A stretch of DNA of 64,000 nucleotides from Myxococcus landrumus (lineage in GTDB: Bacteria > Myxococcota > Myxococcia > Myxococcales > Myxococcaceae), in the NCBI RefSeq assembly GCF_017301635.1, contig NZ_CP071091.1, positions 587,001 through 651,000 of the forward strand. The letters run 5' to 3'. Position numbers and translations under genes: made by a program. Positions 10,101-19,600 of this stretch are shown one piece after another. Within the stretch, counting starts at the first letter, position 1. Every line of letters starts with the position of its first letter. A model generated the notes under the pieces. It did not search any database. It was not told the DNA's origin and saw nothing but the letters and a program-made list of their open reading frames with translations.

Positions 10101-10658
10101 TCGGCACAGTACCTCTCTCCGGATCCGCTCCAGCTCTTCGATGACCCCAACGGGGCCTACGGATACTCCACCAATCCGCTCCAGTGGACGGATCCGCTGG
10201 GCCTCATCAACGTCACGTACGACGCCTACGACACGGTTCGGGATCGGCCCGGCGGCGTCTACGCGGAGATCTCTCCCTCGGACATCGGCACGGGGTCGCA
10301 TGCGACGTACACGCCGACCGGCTTCAACAACGCGCACCCGGACCACCACGAGCGTGGCCACCTGATTGGCCGTCAGCTCGGCGGCGACGGCACGGACTGC
10401 CGCAACATCGCCATCCTCACCTCGGGCACCAACAGCCCGTTGATGCGGGACATCGAGACGCGGATTCGCAATCACATCGAGACGACGGGCAACCCCGTCA
10501 ACCTGCTGGTCGTGCCCCATTACGACGGGGACTCGAACATCCCCACGCACCTCACCTACGTCGCCGAGGACGCGGTGACCAAGGCCATCCTCCACGAAGA
10601 CCCCATCCCCAATGGCCAGCACAAGAAGAGCTACAATGGTGGGGCATGCACCCACTGA
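7134..10658 (+). CDS. Rhs-family polymorphic toxin with DNA/RNA non-specific endonuclease domain, effector 2
   Basis: This 1174-residue Rhs protein has the same architecture as effector 1: N-terminal RVSVGHPIDVVTGVLFHEM, a long run of YD repeats, and core end SPDPLQLFDDPNGAYGYSTN ... DPLGL near residue 1024. The last 150 residues are a nuclease of the Endonuclease_NS_2 type: HHERGHLIGRQLGG with His1076 in the [DE]RGH motif, then CRNIAILTSGTNSPLM with the conserved Asn that helps hold the metal. Such beta-beta-alpha-metal enzymes degrade DNA and RNA in target cells. The start ATG follows GAAGGAAG. The gene is followed by a SMI1/KNR4-like immunity gene. The shell is clearly homologous to effector 1 but diverged throughout, so this is not a recent whole-gene copy. 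Confidence 0.93.
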   Translation: MTQRVSVGHPIDVVTGVLFHEMTDRVLRGRVNVSFGRRYSTAMLPESGGMLGPGWFSPYEMKIRRDLEGYRMLSREGESEYTFDDRQGVLAQGQAVRNPGAFMELRREEAQLVVTAWTPDGQSVVRYLFRDRTDGRWSPLVSVQDVTGQGVDVEHDARGRIVALRERRSRRAFHLAYDGTGRLAALHGDASRSSAPLVRYRYVDGRLTEVIDGAGFTSSYAYDSAGRMVREVTRTGAVWTFTFDVQGRCTQARGQDGFDEKTLEYLPAKRMTRVTDSRGATWSYEYSAAGQVERTTTPLGRVWASQFDDLGRQVSIAEPGGAVRAFEYDEASHFRAVTGPEGKSLYAFNAHHQLVRFTDAMGGAWQRKYSREARLETITNPLGHRWTFSWDERGDLVQLDYPDGGRRRFTHDVNGDVLRESGVMSGPWTYTYGPLGELLDSLTPLGDVTRREYDARGLLVSVLHPDERRTRFEYDAGGLLLRAVRPDGSIFVYRRSGCSRRLTQFSHGAQVLRYQWSQEPSLLTEVINAAGESHSFEYDEDGRLSREVTADGREVLYAYDAGGNLSERTEAGRTTRFAHDLLGLPTQVTYADGATVDIAHDALGRLTRVADAQVELTYERDALGRKLVEKSNDFVVERTFDPMGRVLDRKTSLGHDTRYDYDRDGRLAAMAVGGQQIHFKRDGIGRETSRVLPGGAQVRSAYDTQHRPIRKEVLLAGGSVPSVDRRSQYDMMGRPTRVTDKRWGTSEYSYDAAGWLTSFSDAEGREQYVRDGAGHLVRVETSEAAPPGRSTKTVPPHKDERELAAGGRLLAQDGLSYEYDAWGRVTQLTDRSAPSVQAAWRYSWDTRGRLESVTRPDGAVWRYTYDPFNRRLSKEGPQGQTRFHWDGDVLVHAQRDSELTTWDFLPNAHELVSQRDKGSTLFAVTDHLGVPQELVTEEGRVGWASKLGPFGTPRNEDAPLAECPLRYPGQWADAESGLSYNRHRYYAPWSAQYLSPDPLQLFDDPNGAYGYSTNPLQWTDPLGLINVTYDAYDTVRDRPGGVYAEISPSDIGTGSHATYTPTGFNNAHPDHHERGHLIGRQLGGDGTDCRNIAILTSGTNSPLMRDIETRIRNHIETTGNPVNLLVVPHYDGDSNIPTHLTYVAEDAVTKAILHEDPIPNGQHKKSYNGGACTH

Positions 10659-10687
10659 GGTTCAGTGGCTCGCAGGGGAGATGACGG

Positions 10688-11248
10688 ATGCTCGGCGCCA
10701 CGCAGTTGCCTGTCCTGGAGGTGAAGGGGCCTCAACGGTTCACCGCTCCAGAGGAACTCCTCGACGCGGCCGAGAAGGCGCTCGGGGTGTCGCTGCCCGG
10801 CTCCTATCGTGAGTTCGCGCGGCGCTACGGGTTTGGCGAGGTGGGCGGCATGTTCACCGTCCATGTGCCGGTGCCTGCCGGCGCCCAGCCCGGCTGCGCG
10901 GGACTGGTGGGCCTCTCCCGAGAGATTGCGGGAGAGCTGGTCGAGGACGTGGACCGGCAGGCCCTGGACCTCCGCCCGGACGGCACACCCGAATTGGTGC
11001 GACGGCTCGTTCCCTTCGGGACGAGCAGCAACGGGGATGTGATGGCGTGGGACCCGGCCGCTGTGAGTGGTCCGGGCGAGCTGTGGATCTACCTGGTGTC
11101 ACCACGCTCGGGCGGAGTGTGGCGGGCCGCTCCCAACATGGCCGTGTTCCTCGCCAAGGCGCGCGAGCCCGGGGTGGGAGGAATGATGGACCGGATGCGG
11201 ACCCAGCTTCCCGCGACCTTCGTGCCCCGGCCCTTCACGAACGGGTGA
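10688..11248 (+). CDS. SMI1/KNR4 (SUKH)-like immunity protein
   Basis: This 186-residue protein lies 29 bp downstream of the second rhs gene. The pattern AEKALGVSLPGSYREFARRYGFGEVGG near the N-terminus, followed by VPFGTSSNGDVMAWDP, is characteristic of the SMI1/KNR4 (SUKH) superfamily. This is the most common immunity fold paired with nuclease polymorphic toxins. The likely role is to bind and block the endonuclease domain of effector 2 in the producing cell and its siblings. The gene ends three bases before the convergent WD40 gene. Confidence 0.85.
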   Translation: MLGATQLPVLEVKGPQRFTAPEELLDAAEKALGVSLPGSYREFARRYGFGEVGGMFTVHVPVPAGAQPGCAGLVGLSREIAGELVEDVDRQALDLRPDGTPELVRRLVPFGTSSNGDVMAWDPAAVSGPGELWIYLVSPRSGGVWRAAPNMAVFLAKAREPGVGGMMDRMRTQLPATFVPRPFTNG

Positions 11249-11251
11249 GCG

Positions 11252-13096
11252 TTACTCGTTCCACGAGAGGAAGAGCACCTCGCCCGAGTCCAATCCCACG
11301 GCGATGACACCCTGGGCGGAGGCCACGAGGGTGCGAGGGACGGCGCCTGGCTTCCAGGTGCCTCGCGCGGTGCCGCTCTCGAGGTCCCACTTGCGCAGCG
11401 TGCCATCCTCCGAAGCGGAGAAGAGCGTGCGGCCGTCCGGGAGCAGGGCGAGCGCGTGCACGGCGCCGGTATGCCCCTCCAGGGATTGGAGACAGTCACC
11501 GCTGTCCACGTCCCAGACCGCCACGACCTTGTCCATGCTGCCAGAGACGACGCGGCGGCCATCCGGGTGAGCCACCACAGTCAGGACGATGTCCGTGTGT
11601 CCCTCGAGGACTCGCTGGCACTCACCGGTGTCCAGCCTCCAGACCCGAAGCGTCATGTCCGCGCTCGCGGAGACGGCTCGCCGACTGTCTGGCAGTGGGG
11701 CCAGGGCCATCACCGCCTGGCCATGGCCCTCCAGTGTCCGCAGGCATGTGCCCTGTTCGAGGCTCCAGTGCTTCACCAGCTTGTCCCGCCCACCAGAGAG
11801 TGCCTCTCGTCCACCCGCCAGCGCCGCGACGGCGAGCGTTCCACGGGTGTGGCCCGCGAGCTGTCCTAGCAGGCTGTGCGGCTCCAGCGCCCATACGTCG
11901 ACGGGGCCATCATTCCTTCCGGCGAGGACGCGGCCTGCCTCGGGCAGGGCGCTGATCACCTGGACGCTGCCGGGAGGCGAAAGGAGTTTCTGGACGCATG
12001 CGCCCGAGGGCACGGCCCACACGCGCCAGTTCTCGGCGTCTCCGCTCACCAGGCGCTGTCCATCCGGAGCGAGTGTGAGCAGGCGGACCGGCAGCCTGTG
12101 CCGAGGGGGCGGCTCGTGGATGACCGTGGCCGTGTTCCAGAGGCGGAGCGTCCGGTCGAAGCTACCGGAGAGCACATGCCGACCATCCGGGAGGAAGGCC
12201 ACGGCGGAGACGGCCAGCCGGTGGGCGTCCGCGATGCTTCCTTCGCCGGACGAGGGTGGGGCGTAGGTCGCCTTGTTGGCGCCCGTCTCCACATCCCACA
12301 GCCGGACCGCGTCATCCTCGCCGCCGGAGACGAGCTCTCGGCCGTCGGGTGAGAGGGCGAGGGTCAGGGCGGGATACCCATGGTGCCCCAGCAGCCTCCA
12401 TGCACCTGTCTGCAGATCCAGGACACGGAGGGAGCCGTCGGTGCACGCGACCATGGCGCGTCGCCCGTCGGGATGGAGTTCCGCGGAGACCACCTCGGAG
12501 TCGGGACCGTCGAAGGTGGTGGCCAGCTCACCGCTCTCGAGCGAGTGGATGCGCACCGTGTTGTCATAGCCCCACGTCACGAGCCGATGCCCATCCCGGG
12601 AGATGGCGACGCAGGTGACGGGCGCCTCGTGGCTCCGGAGCATCCGCGGGGAGTCTCCGGTGTCGAGTGTGCTCAACTCCACGCGCTCGTCATACCCCCA
12701 GCAGACGAGCCGCTGGCCGTCGGGGTGTAGCCGCACGCCGCGCAGCGCGGGCCAGGGCGAGCGGCGCTCCAGGATGCACTCCCCCGTCCTCGCGCTCCAC
12801 AGCCGGAGCATTCCGTCTCGCCCGGCCGACACCATGTGCTCCCCGTCCTTGTGCAGCGCGACGTCTTGCACGCCTCCCGTGTGCCCGGAGAACACGCGCA
12901 CGCAGCGCCCTGTCTCGAGCTCCCAGAGCCGGAGCGTTCCATCCAGGCTCGCGGAGACGGCGTGTTGACCGTCACGCATCACGGCCACGGCCTCCACGCG
13001 GTCGGTATGGCCCGTCAGGGCTCTCACCAGAGGACTTCCGGAGCGTCTCGACGGATCCTGGAACAGACGGATGGGCTGCGAGGAGGGCGAGGACAT
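11252..13096 (-). CDS. WD40-repeat protein, two predicted beta-propellers
   Basis: This 614-residue protein is almost entirely WD40 repeats. I count 14 units of about 42 residues, most with GH near the start and LW or VWD at the end (for example LEGHTDIVLTVVAHPDGRR ... VAVWDVDSG). Fourteen repeats fit two seven-bladed propellers. There is no signal peptide, transmembrane segment or kinase domain, although in myxobacteria such repeats are often fused to Ser/Thr kinases. The protein is probably cytoplasmic and serves as a protein-interaction scaffold. It is convergent with the immunity gene (3-bp gap). Whether it belongs functionally to the Rhs locus is unknown. Confidence 0.88.
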   Translation of the reverse strand: MSSPSSQPIRLFQDPSRRSGSPLVRALTGHTDRVEAVAVMRDGQHAVSASLDGTLRLWELETGRCVRVFSGHTGGVQDVALHKDGEHMVSAGRDGMLRLWSARTGECILERRSPWPALRGVRLHPDGQRLVCWGYDERVELSTLDTGDSPRMLRSHEAPVTCVAISRDGHRLVTWGYDNTVRIHSLESGELATTFDGPDSEVVSAELHPDGRRAMVACTDGSLRVLDLQTGAWRLLGHHGYPALTLALSPDGRELVSGGEDDAVRLWDVETGANKATYAPPSSGEGSIADAHRLAVSAVAFLPDGRHVLSGSFDRTLRLWNTATVIHEPPPRHRLPVRLLTLAPDGQRLVSGDAENWRVWAVPSGACVQKLLSPPGSVQVISALPEAGRVLAGRNDGPVDVWALEPHSLLGQLAGHTRGTLAVAALAGGREALSGGRDKLVKHWSLEQGTCLRTLEGHGQAVMALAPLPDSRRAVSASADMTLRVWRLDTGECQRVLEGHTDIVLTVVAHPDGRRVVSGSMDKVVAVWDVDSGDCLQSLEGHTGAVHALALLPDGRTLFSASEDGTLRKWDLESGTARGTWKPGAVPRTLVASAQGVIAVGLDSGEVLFLSWNE

Positions 13097-13213
13097 GGTG
13101 AGCGCAGCTATATCGCACCGCTCCGGGTCAGGGGCCTGTCTCGAGCCGACCCCGTTCGGGTCATGACTCCAGGGCTGGCGTCTGTGCCGACGTACCCAAG
13201 AGGGTGCGCCGCT

Positions 13214-13256
13214 GGCCCGGCGTGTGGGGCGCTCAATCGCGCCAACACGCCGGGCC
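13214..13256 (-). terminator. Strong hairpin downstream of the metalloprotease gene
   Basis: A perfect 12-bp inverted repeat (GGCCCGGCGTGT / ACACGCCGGGCC) has a further 5-bp stem (GGCGC/GCGCC) and a 6-nt loop inside it. It starts 25 bp after the metalloprotease stop. No clear T-run follows on the minus strand, so it may be a Rho-assisted or 3'-stabilising hairpin. It also separates that gene from the WD40 promoter region. Confidence 0.55.
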
Positions 13257-13280
13257 GTGAGTCTTCATCCCGCCGAGTGA

Positions 13281-15089
13281 CTAGGGCGCGTAGCGGTACA
13301 TCGTCCAGGCCAGGGCGCTGCTATTCCTCCATCCCATGAGCAGGTCCATGCGGTTGTCTCCATCGAGATCTCGAGAGATCCAGGCGTTGACTTCAGTAGG
13401 CAGCGTGTCGAGGTGGGTGGTGCGAACCTGGGTCATCCAGCGACTGCCGTTCCATCGATAGACAGTCAGCCCCAACGCGGATGCGTTCCGCCAACTCTGG
13501 ACAATCTCGGTTCGCCCGTCACCGTCCACGTCACCCACTCGCCAGGCAAGGGCAGCCGCGAGCTGGCCACTCTCTTGTGTCTGCCAATCGGTATAGAGGC
13601 CGCCGTTCCAGCGGAAGAGTCGCAGCCCCGCGGTGTTGTTCCAGGTGTTCTGGAACACCTGCGTCAATTCGTTTCGTCCATCGCCATCCACATCGGTGAC
13701 ATGCCAGGAGAGGGAGCCCGAAGGCATGCTCATGTTGTTCGAGCTCCACGCCTGCGTCATCGTCAAGCCATTCCACCGGTAGACGATGAATCCGAGCGCG
13801 CCGTAGTGGTCGATGATTTGAACGATTTCGGGTCGCTGATCGCCGTCGAAGTCGGCAATCTTCCAGTCGATGGCATTGGGGCCCTGGCCCATGTTTCCGT
13901 TGGACCCGACCTGAACCAATGCCGTGCCGTTCCAGCGATAGGTGATGAAGCCGAGCGAGCCGTAGTGGTTGATGGCCTGGACGATTTCACCGCGCCCGTC
14001 ATGGTCGAAGTCCTCGGCCAGCAAGGCCTGGAATCCGGGGCCCTGCCCCATGTTGCCATTGGACCAGAGCTGGACCAATGCCGCGCCGTTCCAGCGATAG
14101 ACGATGAAGCCGAGCGAGCCGTAGTGATTGATGGCTTGGACAATCTCATCCCGGCCATCGCCGTCCAGGTCGGTGACCACCCAGGCAGATGCTCCGGACC
14201 CTTGACCCATGTTGTTGGTCGACCAGGCCTGGGTCATGCCCGTGCCATTCCAGCGATGGACGATGAAGCCAAGCGTACCGTTGTAGTTCCTGGCCTGGAT
14301 GACTTCTGCCTTGCCGTCCGCATCCAGGTCAGCGTCGAGCCACTGGACAGCGTCGGTGCCTCCGCCCGAATTCGAGGAGCCCCATGAATAGACGAAGCCC
14401 GCACGAGAAGCGCCGTACACCAGCTGGACGCCTTCGATGTCGAGATCACTGAGCATTCCAGCGTTGCCCCACGTTGGATTGCAGTAGTTCATCACGGAGA
14501 AGCCGTCGTAGGGGCCCAGCGGAGAGTTGCCAGGCGAACCGCTTGGCTGATTGCATGAACTGGGCGTGTCGGGTCGATTCTGTTCATGGGCGAAGCCCAG
14601 TGCGTGGCCGAACTCGTGCGTCGCGATGGTGCGGATGCAGGACTCCCGCTGCGTCTGGCACGAGGGACTCCAGTTGTTGAAGGTGAAGTTCAGGACCATG
14701 CTCGCGGAGACATTCGCGAGTGAGTAGCCGAGCCCCTTGGTGTGAGGCTGCTCGTCACTGATCCTGATGCGAATGCCAGGGAAGAACGTGTTGGCGGGCG
14801 GGCAGGCGGTCCACCCGGAGAACCGAACGGCGGAGGCGCTCGACCAGGTGGATTGGACCCCAGCCTGGGTCCAGGCCCGCTCGGCGATGTTGGCGGCAGA
14901 GGCATTTTCCCAGCAGACTGAGATGGTGTCGGAAGGCCAGACAACATCGGAGCTCAGGTAGAGGGGTTGCGAGACATTGCCGGTATCGATGAGAGGGTGG
15001 GGTGGCTCCTCGTTCGGAGTGGGGGACCCACAGCCGACGAATGCGAGGAGGGTGCAAAGCAACCTGGGGACGGAGCGCTTCAGGGGCAT
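13281..15089 (-). CDS. Secreted lipoprotein metalloprotease (metzincin) with FG-GAP/VCBS-like repeats
   Basis: This 602-residue protein begins with a lipoprotein signal (LLCTLLAFVGCGS). The catalytic zinc site HEFGHALGFAH at residues 158-168 matches HExxHxxGxxH exactly, and a Met-turn (FSVMNYC) follows about 40 residues later, defining a metzincin peptidase. The C-terminal 350 residues carry about seven repeats of roughly 49 residues (GSLGFIVYRWNG ... DFDHDGRGEIVQAINHY). They resemble FG-GAP/VCBS calcium-binding propeller blades (DxDxDGxxE). The likely role is extracellular or surface proteolysis, with the repeats as an adhesion or substrate-binding propeller. No ribosome-binding site is obvious before the ATG; the AT-rich stretch near 15165-15190 is the likeliest promoter. 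Confidence 0.88.
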   Translation of the reverse strand: MPLKRSVPRLLCTLLAFVGCGSPTPNEEPPHPLIDTGNVSQPLYLSSDVVWPSDTISVCWENASAANIAERAWTQAGVQSTWSSASAVRFSGWTACPPANTFFPGIRIRISDEQPHTKGLGYSLANVSASMVLNFTFNNWSPSCQTQRESCIRTIATHEFGHALGFAHEQNRPDTPSSCNQPSGSPGNSPLGPYDGFSVMNYCNPTWGNAGMLSDLDIEGVQLVYGASRAGFVYSWGSSNSGGGTDAVQWLDADLDADGKAEVIQARNYNGTLGFIVHRWNGTGMTQAWSTNNMGQGSGASAWVVTDLDGDGRDEIVQAINHYGSLGFIVYRWNGAALVQLWSNGNMGQGPGFQALLAEDFDHDGRGEIVQAINHYGSLGFITYRWNGTALVQVGSNGNMGQGPNAIDWKIADFDGDQRPEIVQIIDHYGALGFIVYRWNGLTMTQAWSSNNMSMPSGSLSWHVTDVDGDGRNELTQVFQNTWNNTAGLRLFRWNGGLYTDWQTQESGQLAAALAWRVGDVDGDGRTEIVQSWRNASALGLTVYRWNGSRWMTQVRTTHLDTLPTEVNAWISRDLDGDNRMDLLMGWRNSSALAWTMYRYAP

Positions 15090-15208
15090 GTTTGTCTAGG
15101 GGGCCCTGTGATTGTTTGGACTTCCCGAAAGGGCGGGATGCGCGGCGTAGACCAGGTGCGGGTGATATGTTAATGAAATGAACTGATTGTTCCGGGTAGT
15201 CGGGGTGT

Positions 15209-15240
15209 CAGGAGAGTCAATGGGCATGGCCTGACTCCTG
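15209..15240 (-). terminator. Candidate terminator of the efflux operon
   Basis: CAGGAG-A-GTCA pairs with TGACTCCTG (9-bp stem with one bulged A) about 22 bp after the stop of the response regulator gene on the minus strand. There is no long T-tract. Confidence 0.4.
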
Positions 15241-15262
15241 GCCCGTGACGAGGGTGAAGACG

Positions 15263-16660
15263 TCACGGCTCCTTGAAGTCATCGGACCGCAGCCCGAAGC
15301 GCTTGAGCAGTCGATGGAGGCTCTCCCGCTCCATCCCCGCCCGCTCCGCCGCCCGAGTCACATTGCCCCCGAACTCACGCAGCAGCGCGATGAGGTAGTC
15401 GCGCGACGCCCGGTCCCTCACGAGGTCCACGGCCTCCCGGAAGGGCAGCTTCACCAACAAGTCGTTCGCCACCGCTCCCTGCGCTTCTCCCAGCACCTCC
15501 GGCGGAAGCGCGCTCGTTCCCACGCGAGTGCCCGAGGTGATGGCCACCGCGCGCTCAATGGCATTCTCCAACTGGCGCACATTCCCCGGCCACGAGGAGC
15601 CCGTCAGGACCCGCAAGGCATCGGGCTCCAGTCCATCCACGGGCAGCCGGTAGGTCCTCGCCGCCTTCTGCACGAAGTGCATGGCCAGCAAGGGGATGTC
15701 CTCGCGCCGCTCTCGCAGGGGCGGCAACTGCACCGGAAAGACATTCAGCCGGTAGTAGAGGTCCTCGCGGAAGCGGCCCGCGGCCACCTCGGCCTTGAGG
15801 TCGCGGTGCGTGGCGGTAATGACTCTCACGTCGATGCGACGAGCCGTCGCCTCGCCCACCCGGCGCACCTCCTTGTCCTGGAGCATGCGATTGAGCTTCA
15901 CCTGGACGGCCAGGGGCAATTCGCCCATCTCGTCCAGGAAGAGCGTCCCTCCCGACGCGGCCTCGACGAGGCCCGTCTTGGTCTCCCCCGCACCCGTGAA
16001 GGCGCCCCGGACGTGGCCGAACAACTCACTCTCGATGAGCTCCGATGGGAGCGCGCCACAGTTGACCGCGATGAAGGGTTTGTTCTTCCTCGGGCCCTGG
16101 TGATGGATGGCCCGAGCCACCAGCTCCTTGCCCGTCCCCGTCTCACCCGTGATGAGTACGGTGATGGTCAGTCCCGCGGCACGCTCCAGCAAGCCATACA
16201 GCGCCCGCATGGGCGCACTCTTCCCGATGAGATTCTGGAAGCCATAGACGCCGTTCAGCTCCCGACGCAGCGAGGCCGCCTGGGCCTTGAGCTGCTTGCG
16301 CTCCAGCGCGCGCGCCACGACCAGCGAGACTTCATCCGGGTCGAACGGCTTCGACAGGTAGTCGTAGGCCCCTTCCTTGATGGCCTCCACCGCTCGGGGA
16401 ACGGTGGCATAGGCCGTCATCAGGATGACCTCCGTGTCGGGGGCGTGCTGCTTGATGGCTCGGAGCACCTCGAAGCCATCCGCCCCCGGCATGCGGATGT
16501 CCGTCACCACCACGTCGAACTCCCGCGTCCGGATGAGCGCCAGTGCACGGGCCCCGTCCTCGACGGTCTTCACCTGATAGGCGTCGCCCAGGATGCGGGC
16601 GACGAGGTGGCACATGTTCTCCTTGTCGTCGACGACGAGAACACTCGGTCTGTCCGTCAC
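15263..16660 (-). CDS. NtrC-family sigma-54-dependent response regulator
   Basis: This 465-residue protein has three domains. Residues 1-120 are a receiver with the acidic pair D11/D12, phospho-acceptor D54 (VVVTDIRMPG) and the conserved YLSKPF lysine. Residues about 140-380 are an AAA+ sigma-54 activator with Walker A GETGTGKE, the sigma-54-contacting GAFTGA loop and the Walker B-like GGTLFLDEMGELP. The C-terminus is a Fis-type helix-turn-helix (GGNVTRAAERAGMERESLHRLLKRF). The start is GTG at 16660, preceded by CTGGAG. It is the last gene of the cus-like operon, 35 bp after the RND pump, and no histidine kinase is nearby. It probably activates its own operon from the sigma-54-like promoter at 23626-23639. 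Confidence 0.93.
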   Translation of the reverse strand: MTDRPSVLVVDDKENMCHLVARILGDAYQVKTVEDGARALALIRTREFDVVVTDIRMPGADGFEVLRAIKQHAPDTEVILMTAYATVPRAVEAIKEGAYDYLSKPFDPDEVSLVVARALERKQLKAQAASLRRELNGVYGFQNLIGKSAPMRALYGLLERAAGLTITVLITGETGTGKELVARAIHHQGPRKNKPFIAVNCGALPSELIESELFGHVRGAFTGAGETKTGLVEAASGGTLFLDEMGELPLAVQVKLNRMLQDKEVRRVGEATARRIDVRVITATHRDLKAEVAAGRFREDLYYRLNVFPVQLPPLRERREDIPLLAMHFVQKAARTYRLPVDGLEPDALRVLTGSSWPGNVRQLENAIERAVAITSGTRVGTSALPPEVLGEAQGAVANDLLVKLPFREAVDLVRDRASRDYLIALLREFGGNVTRAAERAGMERESLHRLLKRFGLRSDDFKEP

Positions 16661-16695
16661 GGCGTACTCCAGGGTGATGCAGGGGCCGCGCTCCG

Positions 16696-19600
16696 TCAGG
16701 CGGCGAGCGCGGTGGCCTCGGGCTCTTGCGCGGACTCGGGCGTGGCGGGGCCCGGCACGACCTCACGTCGCTTCCACAGGAAGTACACCGCCGGGTAGAC
16801 GAGCAGCTCCAGGAGGAAGCTGGTGGCCAGTCCGCCGACCATCGGCGCCGCGATGCGCTTCATCACATCCGCGCCCGTGCCGGTGGACCACATGATGGGG
16901 AGCAACCCCAGCATCGCCGCGAGCACCGTCATCGCCTTGGGCCGCACGCGCTTCACCGCCCCGTGGATGATGGCCTCCACCAGGTCGCCCTCGGTGCGCA
17001 GCATCCCCTTCTTCTTGGCTTCGTCGTGCGAGAGGTCGAGGAAGAGCAGCATGAACGCGCCGGTCTCCGCGTCCAACCCCATGAGCGCAATCATGCCCAC
17101 CCACACCGCGATGGAGATGTTGTAGTCGAGCGCCCACAAGAGCCACACCGCGCCGATGGCGGAGAAGGGCACCGCGAGCATCACCAGGCCCGCTTTGAAC
17201 GCAGACTTCGTGTTCATGTACAGCAGCCCGAAGATGAGCACGAGCGTCAGGGGAATCACCAACTGGAGCCGCTCGCGAACGCGCAGCATGTTCTCGTACT
17301 GCCCGCTCCACGTCATCGAGTAGCCCGTGGGCACCTTCACCCCCGCGGCGACGGCCTCCTTCGCGCGGTCCACGAAGCTGCCCACGTCGTACTTGGACGT
17401 GTCGAAGTCCACGTAGACGTAGCCGGTGAGCATGCCGTTCTCGTTGCGAATCATGGACGGGCCATGCGTGAGGACCACGTCCGCGATGGCCTCCATGGGC
17501 ACCTGGCCACCGCCACCCGGCAGCGGGAGCAGCACGCGCTTGAGGGCCTGGAGGTCCTCGCGGTAGTCGCGGGCGTAGCGCACGTTGATGCCATAGCGCT
17601 CGCGGCCCTCCACGGTGGTGGACTGGTTGTCTCCGCCCACCGCGGTCATCACCATCATGTTCGCGTCGTCCACGCTCAAACCGTGGCGGGCCAGTTCGTC
17701 GCGCTTGAGGACGAAGTCGAGGAAGTAGCCACCGGCGACACGCTCGGCGAACGCGCTGCGGGTGCCTTCCACCTTCGCCACCGCGGCCTCCGTCTCACGC
17801 GCGATGCGCTCCACGGTGGCCAGGTCCGCGCCCATGATCTTGATGCCCACGGGCGTCCGGATGCCCGTGGAGAGCATGTCCAGGCGTCCCTTGATGGGCA
17901 TCGTCCACGCGTTGGAGATGCCGGGGAGCTGGAGCGCGGCGTTCATCTCGGACTCGAGCTCGGCCTGGGTGATGCGGTCGCGCCAGAACGGGCGCAAGAG
18001 GCCCTTCACAAAGTCGGGCGCCCAGGCGCTGTACCAGCGAGGCACCTCGCGCCACTCGGACTCCGGGCGCAGGAGCACCGTGGTCTCCATCATGGTGAAG
18101 GGCGCGGGGTCGGTGGACGTGTTGGCGCGGCCCGCCTTGCCGAAGACGCGCTCCACCTCGGGGAAGCGCATGAGAATCTTGTCCTGCACCTGGAGCACGC
18201 GCTGTGCCTCGGTGACGGACATGCCCGGCTCCACCGCCGAGGGCATGTAGAGGATGGTGCCCTCGTTGAGCGGGGGCATGAACTCGCTGCCCAGCTTCAG
18301 GTACGCGGGGATGGTGGTGGCCACCAGCAGCACGCTCACCACGAGCGTGGCCTTCGCGTGGCGCACGACGAAGCGGCAGGGGCGCTCGTAGAGCCGGTGC
18401 ATCAGCCGGCTGATGGGGTGCCGTTCCTCGGAGTAGTACTTGCCCACGAGCGCATGGGTCGCGGCCCACGCGAGGAACCTGGGACGGAAGTGGAAGGGCT
18501 CCACGCGGGCGAAGAGCATCCGCATGGCCGGGTCCAGGGTGATGGCCAGCAGCGCGGCGATGGCCATGGCCAGGTTCTTCGAGTACGCGAGCGGGCGGAA
18601 GAGTCGGCCCTCCTGGTCCACCAGCGTGAAGATGGGCATGAAGGCCACGGCGATGACGAGCAGGCTGAAGAAGACGCCGGGGCCCACCTCCATCAGCGCT
18701 TCCAGCCGCACCTGGTGGAAGTCGCCCTTCTTGCCGTCCTTCATCCAGTGGTGGATTTTGTTGTACGCGTTCTCCACCTCGACGATGGCGCCGTCCACCA
18801 GCACGCCGATGGAGATGGCGATGCCCGCCAGGGACATGAGGTTGGCGTTCTGTCCCATGAAGTACATGGGGACGAAGGCCAGGGCCACCGACACGGGAAT
18901 GGTGACGATGGGCACGACGGCCGAGGGCACGTGCCACAGGAAGATGAGGATGATGAGGGAGACGATGAGGATCTCCTCCACCAGCTTGTGCGACACGGTC
19001 TCGATGGCCTGCTCGATGAGCGTCGACCGGTCATAAGTGGTGATGACCTCCACGCCCTCGGGCAGCGACGGCTTCAGCTCCTCCAGCTTCGCCTTGACGC
19101 GCTCGATGACGTTGAGGGCGTTCTCCCCTTGGCGCATCACCACGATGCCGCCCACCGCGTCGCCCTGGCCATCGAGGTCGGCGACGCCTCGGCGCAGCTC
19201 GGGGCCCAGCGTCACGGTGGCCACGTCCTTGATGGTGACGGTGGTGCCGCCCTGCGTGCGGAGGCTGAGCTTCTCGATGTCCTCCACGCTCTTCACGTAG
19301 CCGCGTCCTCGGACCATGTACTCGCGTCCGGCCACCTCCACGAGCCTCCCGCCCACGTCGTTGTTGCCCTGCCGCACCGCGCGCACCACCGCGTCCAGTG
19401 ACAGCCCATAGCCCGCGAGGGTGTTGGGGTTGACCGTCACCTGGTACTGGCGCACCTGGCCGCCCACGGTGGCGACTTCCGAGACCCCCGGCACGCTCTG
19501 GATGGCGTAGCGCAGGAACCAGTCTTGATAGGAGCGCAGCTCGTCCAGCCGGTGCTTGCCGCTCTTGTCGACCAGCGCGTACTGGAACACCCAGCCCACG

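Noticed and set aside
6981..10655. 1224-residue open reading on the minus strand covering the second rhs gene
   Set aside because: It has Arg/Val/Gly-biased composition, no motifs, and mirrors the codon structure of a well-supported Rhs gene on the other strand; typical of GC-rich antisense.
16726..19401. 891-residue plus-strand reading over cusA
   Set aside because: Extremely His/Arg/Glu-rich with no domain; antisense to a complete RND pump gene.
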